DNA from: an uncultured Bacteroidales bacterium
Lineage (GTDB): Bacteria; Bacteroidota; Bacteroidia; Bacteroidales; Bacteroidaceae
Reading direction: 5' to 3'
DNA length: 38,009 nucleotides
Assembly: GCA_902778265.1 (NCBI GenBank)
Contig: CACYXI010000069.1
Coordinates: 1-38,009 of the forward strand
Below, piece after piece: positions 8,691-16,720 of this stretch. Below the pieces are notes generated by a model. That model saw only the letters and a program-made list of their open reading frames with translations. It searched no databases and was not told the DNA's origin. The position numbers and the translations under genes were made by a program. Position 1 is the stretch's first letter. Each line of letters begins with the position of its first letter.

Positions 8691-9461
8691 TTATTCGAAA
8701 AGTTTGTCAATGGCTTCAAATCCCAACGGGACAGCAGTACCGACTCGATTATATCTCGCTTGTGCGAGACCATTCTCGCCAAACAGTTTATTGAGGTCGG
8801 TTTCTGGAAATATTCCTTTCCCTTGCTTCCATGCGTATTCTGTCGTCTCGCCAATACGTTTGCTTTTATCACCACAATATATTCTTCCACACATATACGT
8901 CAGTAGTGCCTTGGACATATTTTTCCTTTTATAATGTCCATCAACCTCTTCAATGTAACCTTCTTTTATTGCTTTGGTAAAAATACTGTTAGCAAGTGTG
9001 GTATTGAGACGGGCAGTAAAGACAACATGTTTTGCTCCTTCTGCGATGGCTGATTCTTCTGAGATAATTATTTTTTCCGTGTCATCTGATGATTCTGTAA
9101 AAGGTTCCACCTTGACTTGCTCATGATTATTTTCCTCTGAAATCTTTGTTTGCGTACTTTTATGTATTTTTTCTGCAGAATAAGCAAGTAGTCCTGGTAT
9201 TACCAAGCCAAGAATACAGGTAAGTAACTGAGGTGAATTATGCATTGATGGAGAAAGAATACCGAGAGTGATACAAAGCATGGTGCCTTCAAGTATAAAT
9301 ATAGCGACAGCCCATAATGTGCCACGGTCGTTAAATTGTAGTGTGCCTTGCTGACGCTTTTTGATAACAGTGAGTATTGTCAATAATGCGATAATAAATG
9401 CACAGAAAGCAAATGCCACTCTTAGATGATCTGATGCCATCGTTTCAAATTGCTCTTTCAT
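8691..9461 (-). CDS. Integrase-linked membrane protein, function unknown
   Basis: 256 residues with three hydrophobic segments near residues 14-33, 48-68 and 82-98, then a charged linker (about 105-140) and a soluble C-terminal part of about 115 residues. That part contains ALLTYMCGRIYCGD, a pattern I have seen in proteins of Bacteroides elements but cannot name. Its ATG is six bases after the integrase stop codon, so it is very likely translated from the integrase transcript. It could link element state to the cell surface or be an exclusion-type factor, but no motif supports a specific role. Confidence 0.6.
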   Translation of the reverse strand: MKEQFETMASDHLRVAFAFCAFIIALLTILTVIKKRQQGTLQFNDRGTLWAVAIFILEGTMLCITLGILSPSMHNSPQLLTCILGLVIPGLLAYSAEKIHKSTQTKISEENNHEQVKVEPFTESSDDTEKIIISEESAIAEGAKHVVFTARLNTTLANSIFTKAIKEGYIEEVDGHYKRKNMSKALLTYMCGRIYCGDKSKRIGETTEYAWKQGKGIFPETDLNKLFGENGLAQARYNRVGTAVPLGFEAIDKLFE

Positions 9462-9467
9462 AAAATG

Positions 9468-10823
9468 TTATATGCTGAATTTATTGAAATCATTTTGAAG
9501 TTTATCAAGTTCGGAAGCAAGAGTCTCAGGAAGGAACTTTGCATATACACGCTCTGTTATCTCTGTACTTCCATGACCAAGAAGGCGACTTACAACATTG
9601 AGGGACATCCCCTTATTGAGTGATTGAACAGCAAATGTGTGACGTGCTACATGCGCAGTAAGAGGAAAATCAAGTCCCAACTGTTCGCCCACAACCTTCA
9701 ACGATTGGTTAATGCACTTTGTTGCATTGGTACGAGCACGGTAAAGTTCATCCTTATTATCTAGGTCAAGAGTTTCTTTGACAAGGTCAAATACAAAGCG
9801 ACATCCTAATCTATCTTTCCTCCACTTGTGTAGTATAGCGAGAGCCTGGTTTGTAAGTGGTATTATATGTCGCTTATTGATCTTTATCATTACTTTGCGG
9901 ATTGTCTTATCCTCAAAGTTAATATCACACCAACGGAGAGTCATAACATCTATGATACGAAGTCCGCAAGCATGAAAGGCAAACATAAACATTTCAAGAA
10001 ACTCTTTTCTTCTTGGTTCCTTACATGTCTTGTAGTATTCCATCACCATAGCCATCTGTCGCTCAGTAAGGAATTTCACATCATCATCCTCTGTATCTTC
10101 ATTGAGTGATTTTTTGATAATGATGCGCATGTTTTGTATCCTGTTATTGATGGCAGGCTCGATATACCCCAATTCGCAAGCATACTGACTGGCTTTGAGT
10201 ATAGGTGCAAGAGCATGGTTGATTGTTTCGTCACCATTCTGCTTTATATCCCTTCTCCATGTGATATAGGCATCTACCAGTTCTGGAGTTAGTTCACCTA
10301 TATATATACCGTCAGGCTTATATGTTCCTTTCTTTGTTGAACGCAGGAATTCAGCAAACAGTCTCATACAGCTCTTGCCATTTTCATAACGGCTTTTTCC
10401 TATACGGTTCCTACTATAATCAGAATCAAGGCGCTCTTGGGTGAACTCACCAAGATCCTTACCTTCATCAACTCGTGATAATGGTTTATCTTGAAGAAAG
10501 CCTGTTATCACTTCTCCGTTTATCTGGTTAGGATGTTTCTGATTGTACTCTGCCAACTTTAAGTCTGTGATCTCCACCTTTTCTAATAAGAATGCATTGA
10601 CACGCTTGTACTCGGAACCGTAACTTGCACGCACTTCACCACGTCCATGATTACCTTCTTGGTTCCAATCGGAAGGATTGATGACTATGTTGACAGATTT
10701 ACGGTAAATCTGTCTATTCCAACTGTACTCTAAATCCAAAGGATAAGCCTTTCCTGATTCTGGAACACGCGGTAATCTTAACCTGTACTTCCCTAAAGGA
10801 TATTGTCTCTTTGTCCTTCCCAT
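9468..10823 (-). CDS. int: Tyrosine site-specific recombinase (integrase)
   Basis: 451 residues with the expected order: an arm-binding N-terminal domain (about 10-110), a SAM-like core-binding domain (about 120-215) and a catalytic domain (about 250-435). All catalytic residues are visible: Arg289 in ACGLRIIDV, a Lys in the beta-turn near 317, His391-x-x-Arg394 in HVARH, His417 in LLGHG and Tyr427 in RVYAKF. It should integrate and excise the element by strand exchange through a 3'-phosphotyrosine. The gene is at the right end and reads inward, as is usual for such elements. The 224 bases up to the DUF2795 gene should contain the attachment site. Confidence 0.93.
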   Translation of the reverse strand: MGRTKRQYPLGKYRLRLPRVPESGKAYPLDLEYSWNRQIYRKSVNIVINPSDWNQEGNHGRGEVRASYGSEYKRVNAFLLEKVEITDLKLAEYNQKHPNQINGEVITGFLQDKPLSRVDEGKDLGEFTQERLDSDYSRNRIGKSRYENGKSCMRLFAEFLRSTKKGTYKPDGIYIGELTPELVDAYITWRRDIKQNGDETINHALAPILKASQYACELGYIEPAINNRIQNMRIIIKKSLNEDTEDDDVKFLTERQMAMVMEYYKTCKEPRRKEFLEMFMFAFHACGLRIIDVMTLRWCDINFEDKTIRKVMIKINKRHIIPLTNQALAILHKWRKDRLGCRFVFDLVKETLDLDNKDELYRARTNATKCINQSLKVVGEQLGLDFPLTAHVARHTFAVQSLNKGMSLNVVSRLLGHGSTEITERVYAKFLPETLASELDKLQNDFNKFSI

Positions 10824-10884
10824 ATACTTCTTCTTTTGATAAACACTGAGGATTTCTTACATAAATCAGTATCTTTTAGGAGAG

Positions 10885-10892
10885 CAAAGTTA
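10885..10892 (-). promoter_or_regulatory. Probable -7 box of the integrase promoter
   Basis: TAACTTTG on the minus strand, about 60 bases before the integrase ATG. TTTG copies exist further upstream (10905-10912) but closer than the usual 19-20 bases, so the full promoter is uncertain. Confidence 0.4.
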
Positions 10893-10978
10893 CAAACTTT
10901 TATACAAACAAATATACTTTTTAGGGTTAAATATTGCAAATTACACAAACAAATAAGGCTGTAAAACACCATAAAAAA

Positions 10979-11017
10979 CCAACGATACAAACAAATAATT
11001 TTGATTTATATCGTTGG
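10979..11017. repeat. 9-bp inverted repeat between integrase and DUF2795 gene
   Basis: CCAACGATA (10979-10987) and TATCGTTGG (11009-11017) are perfect complements around a 21-base AT-rich loop. It could be the terminator of the DUF2795 gene or part of the element's right attachment region. Confidence 0.5.
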
Positions 11018-11047
11018 CTATTAACAATTTAAGTGTTATTCCTCGTT

Positions 11048-11269
11048 CTAATACTCCTCTTCGTCGAAAAGAAAGTCTTCCTTTGATGGATAGTCGGGCC
11101 ATATATCTTCGATTGATTCATAGATATCGCCTTCGTCTTCAATCTCTTCGAGGTTTTCAATTACTTCCATAGGCACGCCAGAACGTGTGGCGTAGTCGAG
11201 CAACTCATCCTTGGTTGCAGGCCATGGTGCGTCTTCAAGTTTTGATGCTAATTCAAGTGTCCAATACAT
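11048..11269 (-). CDS. Small acidic DUF2795-type protein
   Basis: 73 residues, strongly acidic. The N-terminal half (WTLELASKLEDAPWPATKDE, then LLDYATRSGVPMEVIENL) is the small helical DUF2795 fold widespread in Bacteroidetes as a single-domain protein, followed by an Asp/Glu-rich tail. Its function is not established. A promoter lies about 165 bases upstream, inside the end of the cobalamin adenosyltransferase gene, and the leader contains degenerate copies of the palindromic repeat. The integrative element ends just beyond this gene's 3' end, so the gene may mark the insertion site. Confidence 0.75.
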   Translation of the reverse strand: MYWTLELASKLEDAPWPATKDELLDYATRSGVPMEVIENLEEIEDEGDIYESIEDIWPDYPSKEDFLFDEEEY

Positions 11270-11286
11270 TTTATTTTAGGTTTTAT

Positions 11287-11333
11287 GGCCTCTCCTTCGC
11301 CTTCCCTCGTAGAGAGGGAGTTGATTCGCGAAT
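11287..11333. repeat. Degenerate copy of the GGCCTCTCC...GGGAGGG palindromic repeat
   Basis: The sequence begins GGCCTCTCCTTCGCC and contains CCCTCGTAGAGAGGG, a weakened version of the arms at 16584-16716. A second fragment (CTCCCTTTTTGCGGAGGG) follows near 11390. Both lie in the leader of the DUF2795 gene. Confidence 0.6.
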
Positions 11334-11431
11334 AGGGTATGGCTTGTGTTATTAATAATATACTTATATTTTTTGCCTTCCTGCTCCCTTTTTGCGGAGG
11401 GTTGTGGATGGACTTTTGGTCATTTCGCGCG

Positions 11432-11461
11432 CAAAGGTACTATTTTTTTTCTAATTTGCAA
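11432..11461 (-). promoter_or_regulatory. Promoter of the DUF2795 gene, overlapping the 3' end of the upstream gene
   Basis: The minus strand has TTG (11461-11459), 19 bases, then TACCTTTG (11439-11432). The start would be near 11425, giving a leader of about 155 bases. The upstream part lies within the last codons of the adenosyltransferase gene. Confidence 0.6.
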
Positions 11462-12054
11462 GTTCTTTTCCATATTTTTTCGTCTTTATGTGCAAGAAAG
11501 TTGAGTTTTCTTGCTAAAACGAATAAATAATCGCTTAATCTGTTGACAAACTTGATTGGTTCGTCAGCAACTTCAGACTCTCTCGACAGGGCGATGATGC
11601 GCCTCTCGGTGCGTCGGCATACTGTTCGGCAGACATGACATTGTGATGCAGCAATAGTGCCTCCTGGCAATACGAAACTATGGAGCACAGGAAGCGTTGG
11701 CTGTATGTCATCTATCTCCTTTTCAAGAAGTTCAGTCTCAGCAGGAAGTTGTGACAGTATGCCGTTGATGTGACCGTCAAGCCATTCAGGTTTATCCTCA
11801 AAGAGGGAGGCGTCGGTGGCGAGATATGAACCTACATTAAAGAGGGTGTTGTGCACGCGACCAAGTACCTCAAGGATATGCTCATCGTTGAGGTCTTGCT
11901 CTATATAGGCTATGAGTAGCCCGATGTGTGACGATAATTCGTCTATTGTGCCATAGGCATCGAGGCGAGTAGCTGACTTATCGATTCGTATGCCACCTAC
12001 GAGGGATGTCATTCCCTTGTCGCCAGTACGGGTGTAAACTTTGGAGATTTTCAT
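11440..12054 (-). CDS. pduO: PduO-type ATP:cob(I)alamin adenosyltransferase
   Basis: 204 residues, full length for the family. The N-terminal TRTGDKGMTSLVGG (residues 8-21) is the ATP-binding signature. Also conserved are DAYGTIDELSSHIGL, RVHNTLFNVGSYLATD, the FVLPGG loop, CRTVCRRTERR and the C-terminal NRLSDYLFVLARK. The enzyme transfers the adenosyl group of ATP to cob(I)alamin to make coenzyme B12, needed by methylmalonyl-CoA mutase and other B12 enzymes. It is cytoplasmic. The gene is preceded by the GGTGTTGGGTG-type inverted repeat rather than by a clear promoter, and is followed on the same strand by the DUF2795 gene. The EutT and CobA types are excluded by the TRTGDKG motif. Confidence 0.93.
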   Translation of the reverse strand: MKISKVYTRTGDKGMTSLVGGIRIDKSATRLDAYGTIDELSSHIGLLIAYIEQDLNDEHILEVLGRVHNTLFNVGSYLATDASLFEDKPEWLDGHINGILSQLPAETELLEKEIDDIQPTLPVLHSFVLPGGTIAASQCHVCRTVCRRTERRIIALSRESEVADEPIKFVNRLSDYLFVLARKLNFLAHKDEKIWKRTCKLEKK

Positions 12055-12060
12055 TTTCCT

Positions 12061-12133
12061 TGTTGTTGGGTGATGGGTGTTGGGTGATGGTGGTTTGTAC
12101 TATACGATAACACCTAACACCCATCACCTAATA
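12061..12133. repeat. GGTGTTGGGTG-family inverted repeat
   Basis: The left part has GGTGATGGGTGTTGGGTGATGG and the right part its near complement ending ACACCCATCACCTA, around a core with TTGTACTATACG. The same design recurs at 28348-28433. It fills the gap between two minus-strand genes. Confidence 0.7.
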
Positions 12134-12718
12134 AAAGTTAACCACATGCTCCTCCCTATATCTCTTCTCATCGTAGAAAGCGATGCCGAGATAGTAGAGG
12201 TCGAAGGATATGATATGTTCCTGACTGATGTATGCTTGCCATTGTTCGTTTAGTTCAGTAGCTATTACGAGGGGAGTGGGGCAAAAGGCTAAAGACGAAT
12301 GGCTAAAGTCTGAGGCTTCATATTCTTGACTTTTGACTTTTGACTTTTGACTTTTGACAATTTGTACAGTTTCACTCTTCCTGCACCCTGCTTTCAGATG
12401 TGCTTCCATGACGGGCGGAAGAGTGCCGATTATACCGATTCGTGATACCTGTGCATAGTTAGAAACGCGAAGGAGCAGTTGCGAGAGCTTCAGTAAAAAA
12501 CTGTTAGTGCCGTAGAACTTTGCTTCCAGTTCGGCATATAGGGCATACGGCCACCTCTCGTAGATGACTTCGCGGACAAAGGCATAGTCGGTGGGCGATT
12601 GGATGCCGAAACCGGCGCAATGGCGGAGGCGCTTGAGAAAGACCCACCCCCTTACCCCTCCCATAAAGGGAGGGGAGTAATTACTTTTTTTCGCTATTTT
12701 TTTTTCTGATAAAGACAT
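12128..12718 (-). CDS. Eroded SAM-methyltransferase-like protein with repeat-derived segments
   Basis: 196 residues. Residues 27-65 (LKRLRHCAGFGIQSPTDYAF onward) and the C-terminus (ISFDLYYLGIAFYDEKRY) resemble a Bacteroidetes class I methyltransferase-like family that is usually about 240 residues. The expected glycine-rich SAM loop is replaced by VSRIGIIGTLPP, and the middle is short, so catalysis looks unlikely. Two repeats are translated in frame: the GC-rich palindrome gives NYSPPFMGGVRGW (residues 13-25), and a TGACTTTT octamer array gives the KSQKSKVKSQ stretch (about 122-131), followed by a TAAAGACGAATGGC-type repeat. The start is uncertain because the N-terminal ATG lies before the palindrome. 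It may be decaying or functionally changed. Confidence 0.55.
   Translation of the reverse strand: MSLSEKKIAKKSNYSPPFMGGVRGWVFLKRLRHCAGFGIQSPTDYAFVREVIYERWPYALYAELEAKFYGTNSFLLKLSQLLLRVSNYAQVSRIGIIGTLPPVMEAHLKAGCRKSETVQIVKSQKSKVKSQEYEASDFSHSSLAFCPTPLVIATELNEQWQAYISQEHIISFDLYYLGIAFYDEKRYREEHVVNFY
12281..12358. repeat. TAAAGACGAATGGC-type repeat plus TGACTTTT octamer array inside coding DNA
   Basis: 12281-12310 resembles the repeats at 32515-32566 and 37057-37112. From about 12327 to 12358 the octamer TGACTTTT runs about four times. Both are intergenic elsewhere in the window but are translated here. Confidence 0.7.
12641..12679 (-). repeat. GC-rich palindromic repeat, copy 1 (in a coding N-terminus)
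   Basis: Core CCCCTCCCATAAAGGGAGGGG with a GACCCACCCCC flank, minus orientation. It lies within the first 26 codons of the methyltransferase-like gene. Confidence 0.85.
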
Positions 12719-12730
12719 TGTAGTTGAAAT

Positions 12731-12813
12731 TACTATCTACTTCCCTCCCTTTATGGGAGGGGCAAGGGGGTGGGTCTTTTTCTCCCTTTATGGGAGGGGT
12801 GAGGGGGTGGGTC
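12731..12813 (+). repeat. GC-rich palindromic repeat, copies 2 and 3 in tandem
   Basis: Two plus-orientation copies (12731-12780 and 12781-12813), each with TTTATGGGAGGGG then GGGGGTGGGTCT. With copy 1 they form an inverted cluster between the methyltransferase-like gene and the PgpH gene. Confidence 0.85.
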
Positions 12814-12823
12814 TGGTTATTGG

Positions 12824-14872
12824 CTATTTGTTCAGCTCCGGATACGTAATCCTCGTATGATACATACTCTTGAGCTTGTCGATAAGTACGCGCTTGGCGG
12901 TGGCAATGTCGCGGAAAGTAATAGGACATTCGCGGAAATAGCCGTCGGCCACCATACCGTCGATAAGGCGGTTTACGAGGGCTGTGATGCTCTCTTCCGA
13001 ATATTCCTTTAGTGAGCGTGAAGCAGCCTCTACACCATCTGCCATCATGAGGATAGCCTGCTCGCGAGTGAATGGGTTAGGACCAGGGTAGGTGAACTGC
13101 GTCTTGTCAACCTCAATGTCAGGATGCGCGTTCTGCTCGGTGATGTAGAAATACTTCGCCATTCCTTCGCCGTGGTGAGTGCGGATGAAGTCGCAGATAA
13201 CGTCAGGAAGTCCCTCGCGCTCAGCCATTCTGAGACCTTCGTGCACGTGGTTTACTATTATCTCTGCACTCTCGATAGGAGTGAGACGGTCGTGTGGGTT
13301 TGTGCCGCGCTGATTCTCGGTGAAGAAGGCAGGGGCAGACATCTTACCAATGTCGTGATAGAGTGCTCCTACACGCACGAGCAATGATTTTGCACCAATC
13401 TTAGATGCAATCTCAGCACCCATGTTGCCAACTGTGATGCTATGCTGAAGTGTGCCAGGCGCAACCTCGGAAAGGCGGCGCAGAAGATCCTTGTTGGTGT
13501 CGGAAAGCTCGAACAATGTTACGGCGGAAGTAAAGCCGAACACCTTCTCTACAAGGAACATTAGAGGATATGCAAGCAACAGCAGTATGCCCGAGAAGAT
13601 GAAGTGCATAGCCATGGAATGGTTGAGCGTGAGTTCTTCACCTGGTTGCATAAGTTGCAGGGCATAGTGGGCTGCAAGTGCCGTTAGCGATGTATATACA
13701 GCCGCTGTGAATATCTGTGAACGCTTGGAGAGTTCGCGCAGAGAGTAGATGGCTACAAGTCCTGCTGTAATCTGTATAAGAAGGAATTCGTAAGGCATGG
13801 TGAGTACCAACGAGCAGATAAGCAGCATGGTGATATGCGCTATGAAGGCTGTACGTGAGTCGAGGAACACTCGCACGAACATAGGCAACATTGCCAGTGG
13901 CAATACATACACCGAGAACAGGTTATACAGCACCATCAGCGACACCAATACAGGGAACAATGCTATGAGGCAATATACCATAGCCAAAGAGCGCGGTTTC
14001 TCGAAATAGTCGGCGCGGAAGAGGTGCAGGTAAATGGTGAAGATGCTGAGGATGATGAAGATAAACATGGCGCGTCCCCACATAGTAGTCAGTTTACTTC
14101 GGTCGCTCATGTTCTTCTCCATCTCGGCAGAGTAGGCATCAAGTTTGCGTAGTGTCTCGTTGGTGATGATGTCGCCTCGGTCAATGATACGCTCACCTTT
14201 CTTCACTTGTCCGCATTTGGCGGCAATCATTGCAATCTGACTGCTCAGTTCGGCATTACTGCGTGTGCTGTCGTATTTAAGGTTCGATGTGAAATACTCG
14301 TTGATGTTACATTTTTGCAACTGCGCCCTTACTGCGCCTATCTCCTTGTCGTTGAAGAAACGTTCGTAAGCCATCATCGGTGTTAGAAGAGTTCGCACAC
14401 GATGGCTTTGCGACATCTTGCCTGTTACGATACGTATCAATGCCGAGGTGTCACGGCTCAGACGGGCATAGTCGGCTTGCGGTATGATACCCAGGGAGTA
14501 GAGTTCAGCAAGTTTCTTTGCTACGAGAGATATGTAGCTGTTTGGCAGACCGTCAATTCCGTTCTGATTGCGGGCAATGAATCGCTTTATCTGAATCTGC
14601 GAGATAGAGAGATCGTTGATGTAGTAAGGTGCGAAGTTCTTTCTTACGGAGTCGCACTCTGCCTTGTAGCTTGCCGAGTCTTTAGGAATATCAAAATCGA
14701 ATGTAGCGGTGACTGCGGTCTGAGTCCATGGAGACCCTACCTTCGAGTTGTATTGAGGTGCCGAGCTTTGCGGCATCGCAATGACAATAACGATGGTGCT
14801 GATGGCTATGATTCCTAATCGCATTAGGACACGTTGCCAGGAGAGGTCGTCGCGAGATTGTATTGTTGACAT
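12824..14872 (-). CDS. pgpH: 7TM-HD family phosphohydrolase (PgpH-like, putative c-di-AMP phosphodiesterase)
   Basis: 682 residues. An N-terminal anchor (about 15-30) is followed by an extracytoplasmic domain (about 50-260), a multi-helix membrane block (about 270-450) and a cytoplasmic HD domain. The metal-binding His506-Asp507 lies in ALYHDIGKMSAPAFF, with further His residues in NPHDRLTP, VNHVHEG and RTHHGEG. In Firmicutes PgpH hydrolyses c-di-AMP (established); the Bacteroidetes homologues share this layout, so the same role is inferred. The last codons lie 11 bases from the tandem palindromes, with no classical terminator. gltX is divergent, 190 bases away. Confidence 0.88.
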   Translation of the reverse strand: MSTIQSRDDLSWQRVLMRLGIIAISTIVIVIAMPQSSAPQYNSKVGSPWTQTAVTATFDFDIPKDSASYKAECDSVRKNFAPYYINDLSISQIQIKRFIARNQNGIDGLPNSYISLVAKKLAELYSLGIIPQADYARLSRDTSALIRIVTGKMSQSHRVRTLLTPMMAYERFFNDKEIGAVRAQLQKCNINEYFTSNLKYDSTRSNAELSSQIAMIAAKCGQVKKGERIIDRGDIITNETLRKLDAYSAEMEKNMSDRSKLTTMWGRAMFIFIILSIFTIYLHLFRADYFEKPRSLAMVYCLIALFPVLVSLMVLYNLFSVYVLPLAMLPMFVRVFLDSRTAFIAHITMLLICSLVLTMPYEFLLIQITAGLVAIYSLRELSKRSQIFTAAVYTSLTALAAHYALQLMQPGEELTLNHSMAMHFIFSGILLLLAYPLMFLVEKVFGFTSAVTLFELSDTNKDLLRRLSEVAPGTLQHSITVGNMGAEIASKIGAKSLLVRVGALYHDIGKMSAPAFFTENQRGTNPHDRLTPIESAEIIVNHVHEGLRMAEREGLPDVICDFIRTHHGEGMAKYFYITEQNAHPDIEVDKTQFTYPGPNPFTREQAILMMADGVEAASRSLKEYSEESITALVNRLIDGMVADGYFRECPITFRDIATAKRVLIDKLKSMYHTRITYPELNK

Positions 14873-14875
14873 CTA

Positions 14876-14930
14876 TATTTATTTACAATTTAGCTATTTA
14901 CGATTTACTATTTATCTATTCTACATTTTT
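14876..14930. repeat. Short AT-rich TTTACTATTTA-type repeat
   Basis: Units such as ATTTACAATTTA and GATTTACTATTTATC resemble the longer AGTAAATA-type region upstream of luxS (28958-29115). It lies in the leader of the PgpH gene. Confidence 0.5.
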
Positions 14931-15026
14931 ACCAAAAACTTCCTAATTTGAGTGCGAAAATACTAAAAAAAAATAGGATAATGGCGAAAATATGGGAAAA
15001 AGTTCGCTAAAGTGCAATTAAAATAC

Positions 15027-15034
15027 TAATTTTG
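15027..15034 (+). promoter_or_regulatory. Probable -7 promoter box of gltX
   Basis: TAATTTTG, 28 bases before the gltX ATG. The -33 box is poor (GTTCG near 15002-15006). Confidence 0.45.
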
Positions 15035-15062
15035 CACGGAAATTAGATAATTTAATATAAGA

Positions 15063-16577
15063 ATGGATAGAAAAGTAAGGGTGCGCTTTGCACCGAGTCC
15101 TACAGGTCCGCTTCATATCGGCGGCGTTCGTACTGCATTATACAACTACCTTTTCGCTCGTCAGCATGGCGGCGATCTCATTTTCCGTATTGAGGATACC
15201 GACTCTCATCGCTTCGTTCCTGGAGCTGAGGAATATATCATTGAATCTTTCCGCTGGTTGGGCATAAAGTTCGACGAGGGTGTCAGCTTTGGTGGAAATC
15301 ATGGTCCATATCGTCAGAGTGAGCGCCGTGACATCTACAAGACATACGTCAAGGAACTTCTTGCTAACGGTAAGGCTTATATCGCATTCGATACACCAGA
15401 GGAGCTTGAGGCTAAGCGTGCTGAGATTGAGAATTTCCAGTATGATGCCCGCACTCGTATGCAGATGCGCAACTCTCTGAGTATGCCTCGCGAGGAGGTG
15501 GATCAGCTTATCGCCGATGGTAAGCAGTATGTTGTCCGCTTCAAGATTGAGCCAGGCGAGGAAGTTCTCGTAAACGACCTCATCCGCGGTGAGGTTCGCA
15601 TCAAGAGCGACATCCTCGATGATAAGGTGCTCTATAAGAGTGCTGACGAACTCCCTACATATCACCTCGCAAACATCGTGGACGACCACCTCATGGAGGT
15701 TTCTCACGTTATCCGTGGTGAGGAGTGGCTGCCAAGTGCTCCGCTTCACGTACTTCTCTATAAGGCATTCGGTTGGGAAGACACCATGCCACAGTTTGCC
15801 CATCTTCCTCTCTTGCTCAAGCCAGAGGGTAAGGGTAAGCTCTCAAAGCGTGACGGCGACCGTCTCGGTTTCCCTGTATTCCCATTGGAATGGCACGATC
15901 CAAAGACTGGCGAAATCAGCTCAGGATATCGTGAGAGCGGCTATTTCCCAGAGGCTATCGTCAACTTCCTTGCCCTTCTCGGATGGAACCCAGGCACAGA
16001 GCAGGAGGTGTTCTCTCTCGAGGAGCTTGAGAAGGCATTCGATATCTCACGCTGCTCAAAGGCTGGTGCTAAGTTCGATTATAAGAAATGCCAGTGGTTC
16101 AACCATGAGTATATCCTTCGCAAGAGCGCACAGGAGATTGCAGGTCTCTTCGCTCCTGTCGTAGCAAACAATGGCGTAGAGGAGTCAATGGAGCGTATCG
16201 AAAAGGTTGTTGAGATGATGAAGGATCGCGTAAACTTCGTAAGCGAACTCTGGCCTCTCTGTTCATTCTTCTTCATTGCTCCTGAGAGCTATGATGAGAA
16301 GACCGTGAAGAAGCGTTGGAAGGAGAACTCTGCCGAGGTAATGACTGAACTAGCCGACGTACTTGCTGGCATTGATGATTTCTCTATCGAGGGTCAGGAG
16401 CCTGTGGTTATGGCATGGGTTGAGAGCAAGGGCTACAAGCTCGGTGACGTGATGAACGCCTTCCGTCTCGCACTCGTAGGCGAGGGCAAAGGTCCTGGCA
16501 TGTTCGACATCTCTGCTTTCCTCGGCAAGGAAGAGACATTGGCAAGACTGAAGAGAGCGGTGGAGAAATTAGGATAA
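15063..16577 (+). CDS. gltX: Glutamate--tRNA ligase
   Basis: 504 residues, full length. Class I signature: [14 protein letters not shown] (residues 8-21, HIGG at 18-21) and KLSKRDG (KLSKR at 259-263). The intervening GREEW-like segment ([14 protein letters not shown]) binds glutamate and tRNA. The enzyme charges tRNA-Glu with glutamate using ATP, in the cytoplasm. The C-terminal helical anticodon-binding region is present and undamaged. Codon use is strongly biased toward C- and G-ending codons (AAG, CTC, CGT), as in highly expressed genes here. The next gene, waaA, is separated only by a 38-bp perfect inverted repeat. Confidence 0.97.
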   Translation: MDRKVRVRFAPSPTGPLHIGGVRTALYNYLFARQHGGDLIFRIEDTDSHRFVPGAEEYIIESFRWLGIKFDEGVSFGGNHGPYRQSERRDIYKTYVKELLANGKAYIAFDTPEELEAKRAEIENFQYDARTRMQMRNSLSMPREEVDQLIADGKQYVVRFKIEPGEEVLVNDLIRGEVRIKSDILDDKVLYKSADELPTYHLANIVDDHLMEVSHVIRGEEWLPSAPLHVLLYKAFGWEDTMPQFAHLPLLLKPEGKGKLSKRDGDRLGFPVFPLEWHDPKTGEISSGYRESGYFPEAIVNFLALLGWNPGTEQEVFSLEELEKAFDISRCSKAGAKFDYKKCQWFNHEYILRKSAQEIAGLFAPVVANNGVEESMERIEKVVEMMKDRVNFVSELWPLCSFFFIAPESYDEKTVKKRWKENSAEVMTELADVLAGIDDFSIEGQEPVVMAWVESKGYKLGDVMNAFRLALVGEGKGPGMFDISAFLGKEETLARLKRAVEKLG

Positions 16578-16583
16578 TAAAAC

Positions 16584-16716
16584 GGCCTCTCCCCCCGCCC
16601 TCCCCCGTAGGGAGGGAGCCGGAGCGCGAAAGGCCAATTATCAAAAACAAAAATATAAACGATCCCCCATAGTCGAATCGGCTCCCTCCCTACGGGGGAG
16701 GGCGGGGGGAGAGGCC
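16584..16716. repeat. Perfect 38-bp inverted repeat between gltX and waaA
   Basis: The left arm, 16584-16621 (begins GGCCTCTCCCCCCGCCC), and right arm, 16679-16716 (ends GGGGGGAGAGGCC), are exact reverse complements around a 57-base AT-rich spacer. Each arm also contains its own small palindrome (CTCCC-TACGGGGGAG). It resembles REPIN-type paired repeats. The right arm ends four bases before the annotated waaA start. Confidence 0.9.
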
Positions 16717-16720
16717 TTAT

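Larger units (their letters stand above)
3786..10823 (-). mobile_element. Integrative mobilizable element (relaxase to integrase); exact ends not found
   Basis: Seven features on one strand form a recognisable module: MobV relaxase, candidate oriT, zinc-ribbon/toprim protein, DUF3987 ATPase, HTH protein, membrane protein and tyrosine integrase. The order is like that of Bacteroides mobilizable units such as NBUs and Tn4555 (established knowledge). There are no conjugation (tra) genes, so transfer would need a helper element. The right end should lie between the integrase start (10823) and the DUF2795 gene end (11048); the left end is at or left of 3737. No convincing direct-repeat pair was found. 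No resistance gene is present inside. Confidence 0.75.

Noticed and set aside
2109-11028. ATTAACAATT present near 2109 and near 11019 as a possible direct-repeat pair of element ends
   Set aside because: Only ten AT-rich bases match, and such words are common here. It does not define an attachment site.
12681-12929. 82-codon minus-strand frame rich in Pro and Lys
   Set aside because: It overlaps the end of the PgpH gene in another frame and mostly translates the palindromic repeats (THPLTPPIKG).
15138-15803. 221-codon frame antisense to gltX
   Set aside because: Shadow of a codon-biased highly expressed gene; gltX is certain and the antisense product has no features.
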